Assembly (NCBI RefSeq): GCF_001937445.1
Contig: NZ_MSKS01000027.1
Coordinates: 1-52,299, forward strand
Reading direction: 5' to 3'
DNA: 52,299 nt
Source of the DNA: Actinomyces oris
GTDB lineage: Bacteria; Actinomycetota; Actinomycetes; Actinomycetales; Actinomycetaceae
Of this stretch, positions 1 through 9,574 are shown in pieces. Every line of letters begins with the position of its first letter. Positions within the stretch are counted from its first letter, which is position 1. Under the pieces are notes generated by a model. It ran no database searches. It had not been told where the DNA came from and saw only the letters and a program-made list of their open reading frames with translations. Position numbers and translations under genes: made by a program.

Positions 1-76
1 CGCGGATGGGGCGGGCTCCTGCCGCAGCGGGTGTCTACCCGTCGCACGACCCCCGAATCCCACTACCATCGGAGCC

Positions 77-646
77 GTGAGCACCAACGACTCCCACATC
101 ACCCGCCTGGCCGAGCTCGTCAACGAGCTGTCCGTCGTCGGCGGCAAGGTCACCCTCGCCTCCGGCCTCGAGTCCGACTTCTACGTGGACATGCGCCGCG
201 CCACCCTCCACCACGAGGCCGCCCCCCTCATCGGCCACGTCATGCTCGACCTCCTCGAGGAGGCGGGCCTGGGCACCGACGAGATCGACGCGGTCGGCGG
301 CCTGACCATGGGGGCCGACCCGGTGGCCGCCGCCATGCTGCACGCCGCGGCCTCGCGCGGCCTGGACTTGGACGCCTTCGTCGTGCGCAAGGCCGCCAAG
401 GACCACGGCATGCGCCGCCGTATCGAGGGCCCCGACGTCGCCGGGCGCCGTGTGGTGGTCCTGGAGGACACCTCCACCACCGGCGGCTCGCCCCTGGAGG
501 CCGTCGAGGCCCTGCGCGAGGCGGGCGCCGACGTGCGGGCCGTGGCCGTCATCGTGGACCGGGCCACCGGGGCGCGCGAGCGCATCGAGGCTGCTGGCCT
601 GCCCTACTACGCGGCGCTCGGTCTGGCCGACCTCGGCCTGGAGTGA
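77..646 (+). CDS. pyrE: Orotate phosphoribosyltransferase
   Basis: This enzyme joins orotate to PRPP to make orotidine 5'-phosphate in cytoplasmic de novo UMP synthesis. The 189-residue product has the usual length. The PRPP-binding loop VVVLEDTSTTGGS is at about residues 126-138, and the N-terminal SDFYVDMR segment matches the orotate-site region of the family. I use the GTG start because the protein then begins at the normal N-terminus (STNDSHITRL). The stop overlaps the GTG start of the following methyltransferase (GTGA), so the two are probably translationally coupled. The 76 bases before it hold no recognisable gene. Confidence 0.95.
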   Translation: MSTNDSHITRLAELVNELSVVGGKVTLASGLESDFYVDMRRATLHHEAAPLIGHVMLDLLEEAGLGTDEIDAVGGLTMGADPVAAAMLHAAASRGLDLDAFVVRKAAKDHGMRRRIEGPDVAGRRVVVLEDTSTTGGSPLEAVEALREAGADVRAVAVIVDRATGARERIEAAGLPYYAALGLADLGLE

Positions 647-1398
647 GCGCCCGACGGCGCCCGCGGGCGGGTGGGGCGGAGCCTGAGGCCCCTGCCGACC
701 TGCCTGAGGGGGAGTACCTGCCCGCGGCCTCCGCCGCGGATTCTGTGCCGAGTCCGGAGGAGGATCGGCCGGCCGACGTCCGTCAGGTCGGCGTCGGCCC
801 CTGGCCCGGCGGCCCCGGGGCCTGGCCCTCCGACCCCCGCTACGATCGCGGGCTGCTCGCCGCCGGTGACCGGCGCAATGTCGTCGACCGCTACCGCTAC
901 TGGACCGTCGCGGCCATCCGCGCCGACCTGGCCGCCCGCGCCCACCGGCTGCACATCGCCATCGAGAACGTCAGCCAGGACCTCAACATCGGCTCCATCG
1001 TGCGCAGCGCCAACGCCTTCAACGTGGCCGGCGTCCACATCATCGGCCGACGCCGCTGGAACAAGCGCGGCGCCATGGTCACCAACCGCTACCTGGACGT
1101 GCGCCACCACCCCGAGCCCGGCGAGCTGCTCGCCTGGGCGCGGGCCGAGGGCTACGAGGTCGTCGGCATCGACAACGGCCCCGGGGCCCAGCCCCTGGAG
1201 TCCGCCGATCTGCCCGAGCGCTGCCTCATGGTCTTCGGCTCCGAGGGTGAGGGCATCAGCGCCGAGCTGAGTGCCGGCTGCTCCCGCCTGCTGCGCATCG
1301 GCCAGTACGGCTCCACCCGCTCCATCAATGTGGCGGCCGCCGCGGCGGTGGCCATGCACGCCTGGATACTCCAGCACGCGGGGCCGGCGCCCGACTGA
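643..1398 (+). CDS. SpoU/TrmH-family RNA 2'-O-methyltransferase
   Basis: This is a SAM-dependent 2'-O-ribose methyltransferase of the SPOUT class acting on tRNA or rRNA. The exact target cannot be read from the sequence. The three SpoU motifs are visible: NIGSIVRSANAF, then LMVFGSEGEGIS, then the C-terminal knot segment YGSTRSINVAAAAAVAMHAW. The first 70 or so residues are a Pro/Ala/Glu-rich extension unlike the core. The frame stays open upstream of pyrE, but the GTG overlapping the pyrE stop gives a 251-residue protein and sits where coupling is expected. Pairing with pyrE is common in actinobacteria. Confidence 0.88.
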   Translation: MSARRRPRAGGAEPEAPADLPEGEYLPAASAADSVPSPEEDRPADVRQVGVGPWPGGPGAWPSDPRYDRGLLAAGDRRNVVDRYRYWTVAAIRADLAARAHRLHIAIENVSQDLNIGSIVRSANAFNVAGVHIIGRRRWNKRGAMVTNRYLDVRHHPEPGELLAWARAEGYEVVGIDNGPGAQPLESADLPERCLMVFGSEGEGISAELSAGCSRLLRIGQYGSTRSINVAAAAAVAMHAWILQHAGPAPD

Positions 1399-1584
1399 CT
1401 CCGGGGCCGTTGCGGCCCGCTGCGACGGCCCGCCTCGTGGACGGCGGGGCCAAACCACCCCTGAACAGGGCATGGCGCCCGACCGCTGCCCGACCTGGGA
1501 CCATGATCCGGTTCACTCGGCCTCGAATTCGTGGAACAATCGGCCCCGCACCACTGACTCACACAGACAATCAGGAGGCACCCA

Positions 1585-2634
1585 GTGGCCATTGCAACCC
1601 CGGAGTCTTACGCCGACATGCTTGACCGCGCGAAGGCCGGCAAGTATGCCATCCCCGCGATCAACGTCACCTCGTCCCAGACTCTGTCCGCCGCCCTCCA
1701 GGGCTTCACCGAGGCCGAGTCCGACGGCATCGTCCAGGTCTCCAACGGGGGCGCCGCCTACTGGTCCGGCTCCTCCCGTGCCGACAGGGTCAAGGGCTCC
1801 CTGGCCATGTCCGCCTACGCCTACTCGATCGCCGACCTGTACCCGATCACCTTCGCGCTGCACACGGACCACTGCCCGCGCAAGCTGGTCGACACCTGGC
1901 TCAGGCCGCTGCTCGAGATCGAGATCGAGCAGGCCAAGCGCGGCGAGCCCACCGCCTTCCAGTCCCACATGTGGGACGGCTCCGCCGAGACCCTCGACGA
2001 CAACATCAAGCTCGCCGTCGAGCTGCTGGCCATGAGCAAGAAGGCCAACACCATCCTGGAGATCGAGATCGGCGCCGTCGGCGGCGAGGAGGACGGCATC
2101 AAGGGCGAGGAGAACGCCAGCCTCTACACCACGGCCGACGACGCCTGGGCCGCCGTCGAGGCCCTGGGCCTGGGCGAGAACGGCCGCTACACCACGGCGC
2201 TGACCTTCGGCAACGTGCACGGCGCCTACAAGCCCGGCCACGTCAAGCTCCGCCCCGAGCTCCTGGGCGAGATCCAGGCCGACGTCGCCAAGCGCCTGGG
2301 CGACCGCCTGGCCACCAAGGTCGGGGACAAGAAGACCCCCTTCGACCTGGTCATGCACGGCGGCTCCGGCTCCACCGCCGAGGAGATCGCCACGGCCGTG
2401 CGCAACGGCGTCATCAAGATGAACGTGGACACCGACACCCAGTACGCCTTCACGCGCCCGGTGGCGGACCACATGTTCAAGAACTACGACGGCGTGCTCA
2501 AGATCGACGGCGAGGTCGGCTCCAAGAAGGCCTACGACCCGCGCGCCTGGGGCAAGGCCGCCGAGAAGGGCATGGCCGCCCGCGTCGTCGAGGCCTGCGA
2601 GCGCCTCGGCTCCGTCGGCTCCGCCCGCAAGTGA
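1585..2634 (+). CDS. fba: Class II fructose-bisphosphate aldolase
   Basis: This zinc enzyme cleaves or forms fructose 1,6-bisphosphate in glycolysis and gluconeogenesis. The 349-residue product has normal length for the longer class IIa form. Visible motifs are HTDHC (catalytic Asp and zinc histidine region) and VMHGGSGS (substrate phosphate-binding loop). The long segment IEIGAVGGEEDG is also typical. The GTG start at 1585 is fixed by a strong AGGAGG at 1573-1578. It is monocistronic here, followed by a strong hairpin. Confidence 0.96.
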   Translation: MAIATPESYADMLDRAKAGKYAIPAINVTSSQTLSAALQGFTEAESDGIVQVSNGGAAYWSGSSRADRVKGSLAMSAYAYSIADLYPITFALHTDHCPRKLVDTWLRPLLEIEIEQAKRGEPTAFQSHMWDGSAETLDDNIKLAVELLAMSKKANTILEIEIGAVGGEEDGIKGEENASLYTTADDAWAAVEALGLGENGRYTTALTFGNVHGAYKPGHVKLRPELLGEIQADVAKRLGDRLATKVGDKKTPFDLVMHGGSGSTAEEIATAVRNGVIKMNVDTDTQYAFTRPVADHMFKNYDGVLKIDGEVGSKKAYDPRAWGKAAEKGMAARVVEACERLGSVGSARK

Positions 2635-2677
2635 GTCCTCACCCCGTACGGGGGTGAGCGGCGACTGATCGCTGCGC

Positions 2678-2710
2678 GTGGCCCCGGCACCCCTGTGGTG
2701 CCGGGGCCAC
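2678..2710 (+). terminator. Hairpin terminator after fba
   Basis: A perfect 14-bp stem (2678-2691 with 2697-2710) encloses a five-base loop. It lies 44 bases after the fba stop. There is no clear T-run, which is usual in high-GC actinobacteria. Confidence 0.75.
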
Positions 2711-2775
2711 GTCCTGTTCGCGCAGGGGGTGGTGGGGTCGGTGGAGAGGCTCCCGACGGCGAACTGATCGATCGG

Positions 2776-2789
2776 TTGCATTCTTGCAA
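2776..2789. promoter_or_regulatory. Candidate LacI-type operator 1
   Basis: TTGCATTCTTGCAA is a perfect dyad of TTGCA and TGCAA around four bases. It resembles LacI-family operators upstream of actinobacterial sugar importers. It lies about 255 bases before the solute-binding protein start. No regulator gene is adjacent. Confidence 0.5.
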
Positions 2790-2898
2790 AGGGGGATAAG
2801 CGATGATGGTGTCTCCTAGAGGGGAGGCAGGATCTGCGACCTGCCGGGGTGAACAGCCTGTCGAACGAAAGATGTCTGGCTGAGACCCAGGCCACTGA

Positions 2899-2916
2899 TT
2901 GCAAACCTTGCAGCAA
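2899..2916. promoter_or_regulatory. Candidate LacI-type operator 2
   Basis: TTGCAAACCTTGCAGCAA repeats the TTGCA half-site of the upstream operator in an imperfect dyad. A second related site between the terminator and the importer gene supports repression by a LacI-type sugar regulator. Confidence 0.45.
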
Positions 2917-3044
2917 TACGGGCGGAAATGTGCCATGATAGGTCGTCGCCGTTGAGCCGACGGGTCCGCCGCCGGCGACACGGCAGTCGCACCTTGCGGA
3001 CGCCTCTGTCCGCGCCTGTCCCATGCGTCCAAAGGAGGACCCCA

Positions 3045-4388
3045 ATGCGACTCATCTCCCGCCGCTCCGTGCTCGGTGGAACTGCTGCGATCGCCGTCGC
3101 CGCGACCCTGGCGGCCTGCTCGAAGGGCTCGTCCGGTTCCGACGGCGCCGGAGGCATCTACTTCCTCAACTTCAAGCCCGAGTCGGAGCAGGCGTTCAAG
3201 GACATCGCGGCCGCCTACACCAAGAAGACCGGTGTGAACGTCAAGGTCGTCACCGCTGCTTCGGGCACCTACGAGCAGACCCTGAAGTCCGAGGTCGCCA
3301 AGTCCAACCCGCCCACGCTGTTCAACCTCAACGGCCCCGTGGGCTACGGCAACTGGAAGGACTACGCCTCCGACCTGTCCGACGCCGACTTCACCAAGCA
3401 GCTGACGGATGAGTCCATGGCCCTCAAGGGTGACGAGAGCAAGGTCGTGGGCGTCCCGTTGGCCATCGAGGGCTACGGCATCATCTACAACGCCGCCATC
3501 CTCAAGAAGTACTTCGGCATGGAGGGCGCCAAGGCCACCTCCGTCGACGAGATCAAGGGCTTCGACAAGCTCAAGGAGGTCGTCGAGGACATGCAGTCCA
3601 AGAAGGCCGACCTCGGCATCGAGGGCGTCTTCGCCGCGACCTCGCTGTCCCCTGGTGAGGACTGGCGCTGGCAGACCCACCTGGCCAACTACCCCGTCTA
3701 CTACGAGTACCGCGACGCCAAGGTCGACGACCTCGACGAGGTCAAGCTGACCTACTCGGAGAACTACAAGCAGATCTTCGACCTCTACCTCAACAACTCC
3801 ACGATCAAGCCCACCGAGGCCAGTGCCAAGACGGTCACCGACTCCATGGCCGACTTCGCCCTGGGCAAGGCCGCCATGGTTCAGAACGGCAACTGGGGCT
3901 GGTCGCAGATCTCCGAGGTCTCGGGCAACACGGTCAAGGCCGAGGACGTCCACTTCATGCCGATCTACGTCGGCGTCTCCGGCGAGGACAAGTCCAACAT
4001 CGCCATCGGCACCGAGAACTACCTGACGATCAACTCCCAGGCCGCCGAGGGCGACCAGAAGGCCACCAAGGACTTCCTCACCTGGCTGTTCACCGACGCC
4101 GAGGGTGCCAAGCTCGCCGCCGAGAAGCTCAGCATCATCGCGCCCTACAAGGCCTACGCCGAGCTGGCCCCCTCCGACCCGCTGGGCAAGGAGGTCTCCG
4201 CGGCCATCAACAACAAGGACCTCACGCCCGTCAAGTGGGTCTTCCCGACCTTCCCGAGCCAGGACTTCAAGGACCAGCTCGGCCAGCACCTGGCGCAGTA
4301 CGCCTCCGGCAGCGAGGACTGGGCGAAGGTCAAGGACTTCTTCGTGACCACCTGGGCCTCCGAGAAGAAGGCCTCCAAGGAGGGCTGA
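3045..4388 (+). CDS. Sugar ABC transporter solute-binding lipoprotein
   Basis: This is the extracellular substrate-binding component of a CUT1-type carbohydrate importer. The 447-residue protein starts with a SRRSVLGG twin-arginine-like motif and a lipobox LAAC with the lipidated cysteine at residue 25. The body is a family 1 periplasmic-binding fold (SEQAFKDIAAAYTKKTGVNVKV near the N-terminus). An AAAGGAGG site just upstream selects the ATG at 3045 over longer in-frame openings. It is followed by two permease genes in the same direction. The substrate is not identifiable. No ATPase gene is present, so a shared MsiK-type ATPase encoded elsewhere is likely. Confidence 0.9.
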   Translation: MRLISRRSVLGGTAAIAVAATLAACSKGSSGSDGAGGIYFLNFKPESEQAFKDIAAAYTKKTGVNVKVVTAASGTYEQTLKSEVAKSNPPTLFNLNGPVGYGNWKDYASDLSDADFTKQLTDESMALKGDESKVVGVPLAIEGYGIIYNAAILKKYFGMEGAKATSVDEIKGFDKLKEVVEDMQSKKADLGIEGVFAATSLSPGEDWRWQTHLANYPVYYEYRDAKVDDLDEVKLTYSENYKQIFDLYLNNSTIKPTEASAKTVTDSMADFALGKAAMVQNGNWGWSQISEVSGNTVKAEDVHFMPIYVGVSGEDKSNIAIGTENYLTINSQAAEGDQKATKDFLTWLFTDAEGAKLAAEKLSIIAPYKAYAELAPSDPLGKEVSAAINNKDLTPVKWVFPTFPSQDFKDQLGQHLAQYASGSEDWAKVKDFFVTTWASEKKASKEG

Positions 4389-4474
4389 CAACCAGGAGTC
4401 GCCCGAGCCCACCGCTGAGGGCGCTGCTCCAGCGGGCATCGCGACGGCGACTCATCTCCCCATCCCCTCTCCTG

Positions 4475-4519
4475 CCGGGGCGGCACGTTCGAGCCGTTCG
4501 TCTCGCGCTGCCGCCCCGG
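4475..4519 (+). promoter_or_regulatory. Intercistronic hairpin between binding protein and permease
   Basis: An 11-bp perfect GC-rich stem (4475-4485 with 4509-4519) lies in the 189-base gap between the solute-binding protein and the first permease. Such hairpins typically stabilise the upstream message or cause partial termination, so that more binding protein than permease is made. That role is inferred. Confidence 0.55.
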
Positions 4520-4577
4520 TGGGAGCTCTCTGGTACCCGGCCAGTTCGTCGGGTGCCGGTCGCACCTCGAGGCAGAT

Positions 4578-5423
4578 ATGACCAAGGCACTGAAAAAGTT
4601 CTTCCCAGTATTTGCAGGGCCAACCCTGTTGGCCTTCATGATCGCGTTCATCGTCCCCTTCTTCATGGGGCTCTATCTCTCCTTCACCAAGTTCAGCACC
4701 CTCACCAATGCGCGGTTCGTGGGCACTGACAACTACGCCAGGGCACTGGGGGAGCGCAGCGACTTCCCGCAGGCGCTTGTCTTCACTGCCGTTGTCTCGG
4801 TCATCTCGATTGTCACGGTGAACCTGGGGGCCTTCGCCCTGGCTTACTTCCTGACCCGTAAGCTGCGCGGCACCAACTTCTTCCGTGCCGTGTTCTTCAT
4901 GCCCAACCTCATTGGCGGCATCGTCCTGGGCTACACCTGGCAGGTGATGCTCAACGCGATTCTCCAGCACTGGGGGCAGACGATCGTCAACGACTGGCGA
5001 CTGGGGCTGGCCGGACTGGTCATGCTCGTCAACTGGCAGCTCATGGGCTACATGATGGTCATCTACATCGCCGGTCTGCAGAACGTGCCGCCCGAGCTCA
5101 TCGAGGCATCGCAGATCGACGGCGCCGGCAGGTGGCAGACGCTGCGCAACGTGACGCTGCCGATGATCATGCCCTCGATCACCATCTGCCTGTTCCTCAC
5201 TCTGGCCAACACCTTCAAGATGTACGACCAGAACCTCGCCCTGACCAACGGTGCGCCCGCTAAGCAGACTCAGATGGCCGCGCTCAGCATCGTCAACACG
5301 ATGTACAAGAAGATCGGCCAGGAGGGCGTCGCCCAGGCCGAGGCCGTCATCTTCTTCCTCATCGTCGCCGCCATCGCGCTCATCCAGCTGAGCGCCACTC
5401 GTTCCAAGGAGGTCGACGCGTGA
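4578..5423 (+). CDS. Sugar ABC transporter permease (MalF type)
   Basis: This is an inner-membrane permease of a CUT1 carbohydrate importer. The 281-residue product has about six hydrophobic segments, beginning near residues 9-35. The cytoplasmic EAA loop contacting the ATPase is visible as EASQIDGAGRWQTLRNVTLP, starting at residue 176. It is an operon partner of the preceding lipoprotein gene and overlaps the next permease by four bases (GTGA). The ATG start follows a weak Shine-Dalgarno, GAGGCAG. Confidence 0.92.
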   Translation: MTKALKKFFPVFAGPTLLAFMIAFIVPFFMGLYLSFTKFSTLTNARFVGTDNYARALGERSDFPQALVFTAVVSVISIVTVNLGAFALAYFLTRKLRGTNFFRAVFFMPNLIGGIVLGYTWQVMLNAILQHWGQTIVNDWRLGLAGLVMLVNWQLMGYMMVIYIAGLQNVPPELIEASQIDGAGRWQTLRNVTLPMIMPSITICLFLTLANTFKMYDQNLALTNGAPAKQTQMAALSIVNTMYKKIGQEGVAQAEAVIFFLIVAAIALIQLSATRSKEVDA

Positions 5424-6325
5424 GCACCGCCGTCAAGACTCAGTCCCCCGGATCCGCCGCCCCTGCCCGTCAGGGCGGTCAGAAGGCCGCTCCGCAGACA
5501 ACGGGGCAGAAGACACTCGTGGGGCTGCTGGCCGTCCTGGCCCTCGTGTGGGTCATTCCGCTGGCCTTCATCGTCATCAACTCCTTCAAGGGCAAGTTCT
5601 ACATCTCCGACAGCCCCTTCGCCCTGCCGACCGCGAAGACCTTCGCCGGCCTGGACAACTACGCCACCGGCCTGGCCCTGTCGGGCTTCGCCAGCGCCAT
5701 GGGCTGGTCGCTGTTCATCACCGTGGGCTCCGTCGTCGTCATCGTGTTCCTCACGGCGATGACCGCCTACTACATCACCCGCATCAAGACGTGGTGGACC
5801 TCCATGATCTACTACGCCTTCGCCTTCTCCATGATCGCTCCCTTCCAGATGGTCATGTTCCCCACCGTCAAGGTGGCCGACCAGCTCGGCCTGGCCACGC
5901 CCTGGGGCATGATCGTCCTCTACCTCGGTTTCGGTGGTGGGCTGTCGGTGTTCCTGTTCGCCGGCTTCATCAAGTCGATCCCCATGGAGATCGAGGAGGC
6001 CGCCTACATGGACGGCTGCTCCCCGCTGCAGACCTACTTCAAGGTGGTCATGCCGCTGCTCAAGCCGACGGCGGTTACGGTGGCGATCCTCAACGCCATG
6101 TGGGTGTGGAACGACTTCCTCCTGCCCAACCTCGTGATCGGCCAGGACGAGCGCTACAAGACGGTCCCGATCGTCATCCAGTCTCTTGTCGGCTCCAACG
6201 GCAACCGGGACATGGGCGCCCAGATGGCCATGCTCGTCTTCGCCATCGTCCCGATCGTCGCCTTCTACCTCTTCGGTCAGAAGCACATCATCGAGGGCGT
6301 GGCCGCGGGGGCGGTCAAGGGCTGA
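5420..6325 (+). CDS. Sugar ABC transporter permease (MalG type)
   Basis: This is the second membrane subunit of the CUT1 importer. It has 301 residues with a roughly 35-residue Ala/Gln-rich cytoplasmic lead before the first membrane segment. The EAA loop EAAYMDGCSPLQTYFKVVMP starts at residue 193. Its GTG start overlaps the stop of the MalF-type permease, indicating translational coupling and equal stoichiometry. A very strong hairpin follows the stop. Confidence 0.92.
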   Translation: MSTAVKTQSPGSAAPARQGGQKAAPQTTGQKTLVGLLAVLALVWVIPLAFIVINSFKGKFYISDSPFALPTAKTFAGLDNYATGLALSGFASAMGWSLFITVGSVVVIVFLTAMTAYYITRIKTWWTSMIYYAFAFSMIAPFQMVMFPTVKVADQLGLATPWGMIVLYLGFGGGLSVFLFAGFIKSIPMEIEEAAYMDGCSPLQTYFKVVMPLLKPTAVTVAILNAMWVWNDFLLPNLVIGQDERYKTVPIVIQSLVGSNGNRDMGAQMAMLVFAIVPIVAFYLFGQKHIIEGVAAGAVKG

Positions 6326-6343
6326 TCCCCTCGCACCTGTTCT

Positions 6344-6395
6344 GATACGGGCGGTTCTCAAGGCCCCACCACCGGCCTTGAGAACCGTCCGTATC
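6344..6395 (+). terminator. Terminator of the sugar importer operon
   Basis: A 22-bp stem (6344-6365 with 6374-6395) with a single G-U pair and an eight-base loop lies 18 bases after the permease stop. It ends just before the YesL-like gene. Confidence 0.8.
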
Positions 6396-6437
6396 ATGTC
6401 CACCTGTTACTGCTCGAGTCTCGACGAAGGAGCTCTC

Positions 6438-7118
6438 GTGGCGCTGTTCCCCGGCCCCGACAGCCCGGCCTACCGGGCCTGGTCCGCAGCGGCGGATGTC
6501 GTCATCCTCAACGTCCTCACTCTGGCCGGCTGCCTGCCGGTGGTGACGGCAGGAGCCTCCTTGACGGCCTGCGCCCGGGTGGCCGGTGAGATGGTGGCCG
6601 ACGACGAGCCGGCGGTCATGAGCACGTGGTGGCGGTCCTTCCGTCTCAACCTGCGCCAGTCCCTGGCCTGGTGGCCGCCGGTGCTCGTCCTGGTGGCCCT
6701 GAGTGCCTGGGAGTACCTGCTCCTGTCCGGCTCCTCCCTGGGGGAGCGGAACGGTGGAACGAGCGGGGCGTTGTCCGGGCTGGTGCTGGCCGGGGGAGTG
6801 CTCCTGGCCGCGATCCTCATCTGGCTGCTGCCGCTGGCCGCCTTCTTCGACGCCCCGGTCGGCCGGCACCTGTCCAATGCGCTTCGTCTTGCGGTGGGCC
6901 GTCTGGGAGTCACGGTGATTGCTCTGGTGATCGTGGCGGCGCCGGCGATCGTCTTGTGGGGGCTGCCGGCTTCGCGGGCCGCGGTCACGTGGTTCATGGT
7001 TCTGGTCGGGCCGGCTTTCCAGACCTACCTCATCGCCCTGCTGCAGCGTTCCACCATGGTGGCGCTCCGTGGTGCTTCGACGTCGGAGTCCTCAATGATG
7101 CGAACGCGCCCTCGGTGA
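6438..7118 (+). CDS. YesL/DUF624 family membrane protein
   Basis: DUF624 proteins are small multi-pass membrane proteins usually encoded beside carbohydrate ABC importers. Their biochemical role is unknown. This 226-residue version has about five hydrophobic segments. The typical N-terminal stretch is AADVVILNVLTLAGCLPVVTAG, and a middle WWRSFRLNLRQS motif is characteristic. I choose the GTG at 6438 because GAAGGAG lies five bases upstream. The ATG at 6396 would place its leader inside the terminator stem. Position after the importer fits the family's genomic habit. Confidence 0.8.
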   Translation: MALFPGPDSPAYRAWSAAADVVILNVLTLAGCLPVVTAGASLTACARVAGEMVADDEPAVMSTWWRSFRLNLRQSLAWWPPVLVLVALSAWEYLLLSGSSLGERNGGTSGALSGLVLAGGVLLAAILIWLLPLAAFFDAPVGRHLSNALRLAVGRLGVTVIALVIVAAPAIVLWGLPASRAAVTWFMVLVGPAFQTYLIALLQRSTMVALRGASTSESSMMRTRPR

Positions 7119-7140
7119 GTGCGGCGTCACCACGCAGTGT

Positions 7141-7174
7141 CATGGCCCCGGAATCGACTGATTCCGGGGCCATG
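7141..7174. terminator. Bidirectional terminator between convergent genes
   Basis: A perfect 15-bp stem (7141-7155 with 7160-7174) and four-base loop sits between the YesL-like gene and the convergent LppM-like gene. It can serve both. Confidence 0.75.
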
Positions 7175-7189
7175 CGTCTCGGGGGCTCT

Positions 7190-8149
7190 TTAGAACCCCT
7201 GGCCGGGCTGGCCCGGCTGGTTGTTGTAGGGCTGCTGGAAGGGCTCGGTGTAGCCGGGCTGGTAGGGCTGCTGGCCCGGTTGACCCGGTTGGTAGGGCTG
7301 CGGCGTCGGCTGGCCCTGCTGGTAGGGCTCGGTGTAGCCGGGCTGGTAGGGCTGCTGCATTGGCTGTCCGGGGAATGCCTGGTTGGGGTCGTAGCCCTGT
7401 GCAGGAGTCGCGTAAGGATTGAACTGGGACTGCTTCTTCCTCTGGCTCATGACGATCGCGGCCACAACGCCGCCCACGATGGCCACGGCAAGCGTGCCGA
7501 CAAGCACCCAGACCCACACGGGAATGGAGCTGCTGTCATCCTCTCCCGCAGCGTCCTGTGAGCTGCCGGTCGCTGCGCTCTTGGCGGGCTTGTCCTTCCC
7601 CTTGACCTCATGCTGGTCGTTGTCGTTGAAGGAGACCTTGGTGCCCTCGACCGTGCCGCCGTCGGCCTCGGTGACCTTACCCGGGAAAGTGACTGACTGG
7701 GTGACGTCGGCGGAGACGCCGGAGGGGAAGTCATCGAAGTTCAGCGTCTGAACGATGAACTCATCGCCCTTGTGCCTGACGTTCTTCGAGGATGAGGTGA
7801 TGGAGCCGGTCCCCTCCATCGTGCACGTACGGGTGCCGTTTTCAGATTTGAAGTTCACCTTGAGGTCCTTGATGCTCGAGTTGCTTGAGTCGGGCGAGCC
7901 CTTATCGCACACGCTCTTACTGAGCACCGGAACGGATTCACTCTCAGACATCGTGAGCTTCACAGAGAACGTGTCTTCGTCCTTGACAACGATGTCACTG
8001 GAAATGCTGAAGCTCATATCCTCATCGGCCGTGGGAAAGGCGTACCCCGGGGTGCCGGCCAGGACCAGGACGGCGGATACGGTCAGGACGAGGAGGCTCG
8101 CCAGCACAGGGCGCTGTGTGGAGCTACGGCGGACGGTGATATGAGGCAT
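7190..8149 (-). CDS. LppM-like envelope protein A with Gln/Pro/Tyr-rich tail
   Basis: This 319-residue protein has a signal peptide, an extracytoplasmic LppM-type domain, one membrane segment (IPVWVWVLVGTLAVAIVGGV) and a cytoplasmic tail of imperfect QPYQPGYTEP-type repeats. The domain is recognised by SVTFPGKVTEADGG and two spaced cysteines (VCDKGS and TCTMEG). It is related to mycobacterial LppM (Rv2171), an envelope protein. At the lipobox position it has LAGT instead of LAGC, so it is probably not lipidated at that point. It is the isolated member of a six-member family; the other five lie at 16.5-21.3 kb. Function is unknown. Confidence 0.75.
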   Translation of the reverse strand: MPHITVRRSSTQRPVLASLLVLTVSAVLVLAGTPGYAFPTADEDMSFSISSDIVVKDEDTFSVKLTMSESESVPVLSKSVCDKGSPDSSNSSIKDLKVNFKSENGTRTCTMEGTGSITSSSKNVRHKGDEFIVQTLNFDDFPSGVSADVTQSVTFPGKVTEADGGTVEGTKVSFNDNDQHEVKGKDKPAKSAATGSSQDAAGEDDSSSIPVWVWVLVGTLAVAIVGGVVAAIVMSQRKKQSQFNPYATPAQGYDPNQAFPGQPMQQPYQPGYTEPYQQGQPTPQPYQPGQPGQQPYQPGYTEPFQQPYNNQPGQPGQGF

Positions 8150-8258
8150 GCCCCCACCGTATCGTCTCCTCGTTCCGTTGGTGGGGGAAGTGACGGCACC
8201 TCGTCGCTCGGCTCCGGTAGGCTTGAGGGCGGTGTGTCCACCGGCACGCCGTCACTGA

Positions 8259-9560
<1,302 letters not shown>

Positions 9561-9574
9561 CCCGAGGGCGGAGC

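Larger units (their letters stand above)
2635..3044. other. Intergenic regulatory region between fba and the sugar importer
   Basis: This 410-base stretch has no credible gene. It holds the fba terminator (2678-2710), two dyad operator-like sites (2776-2789 and 2899-2916), and the ribosome binding site AAAGGAGG at 3031-3038 for the solute-binding protein. Confidence 0.6.

Noticed and set aside
1513..3045. Long open frame antisense to fba (about 510 codons, minus strand)
   Set aside because: It is the mirror of a highly codon-biased gene in a high-GC genome, has low-complexity Gly/Val/Leu composition, and shows no domain.
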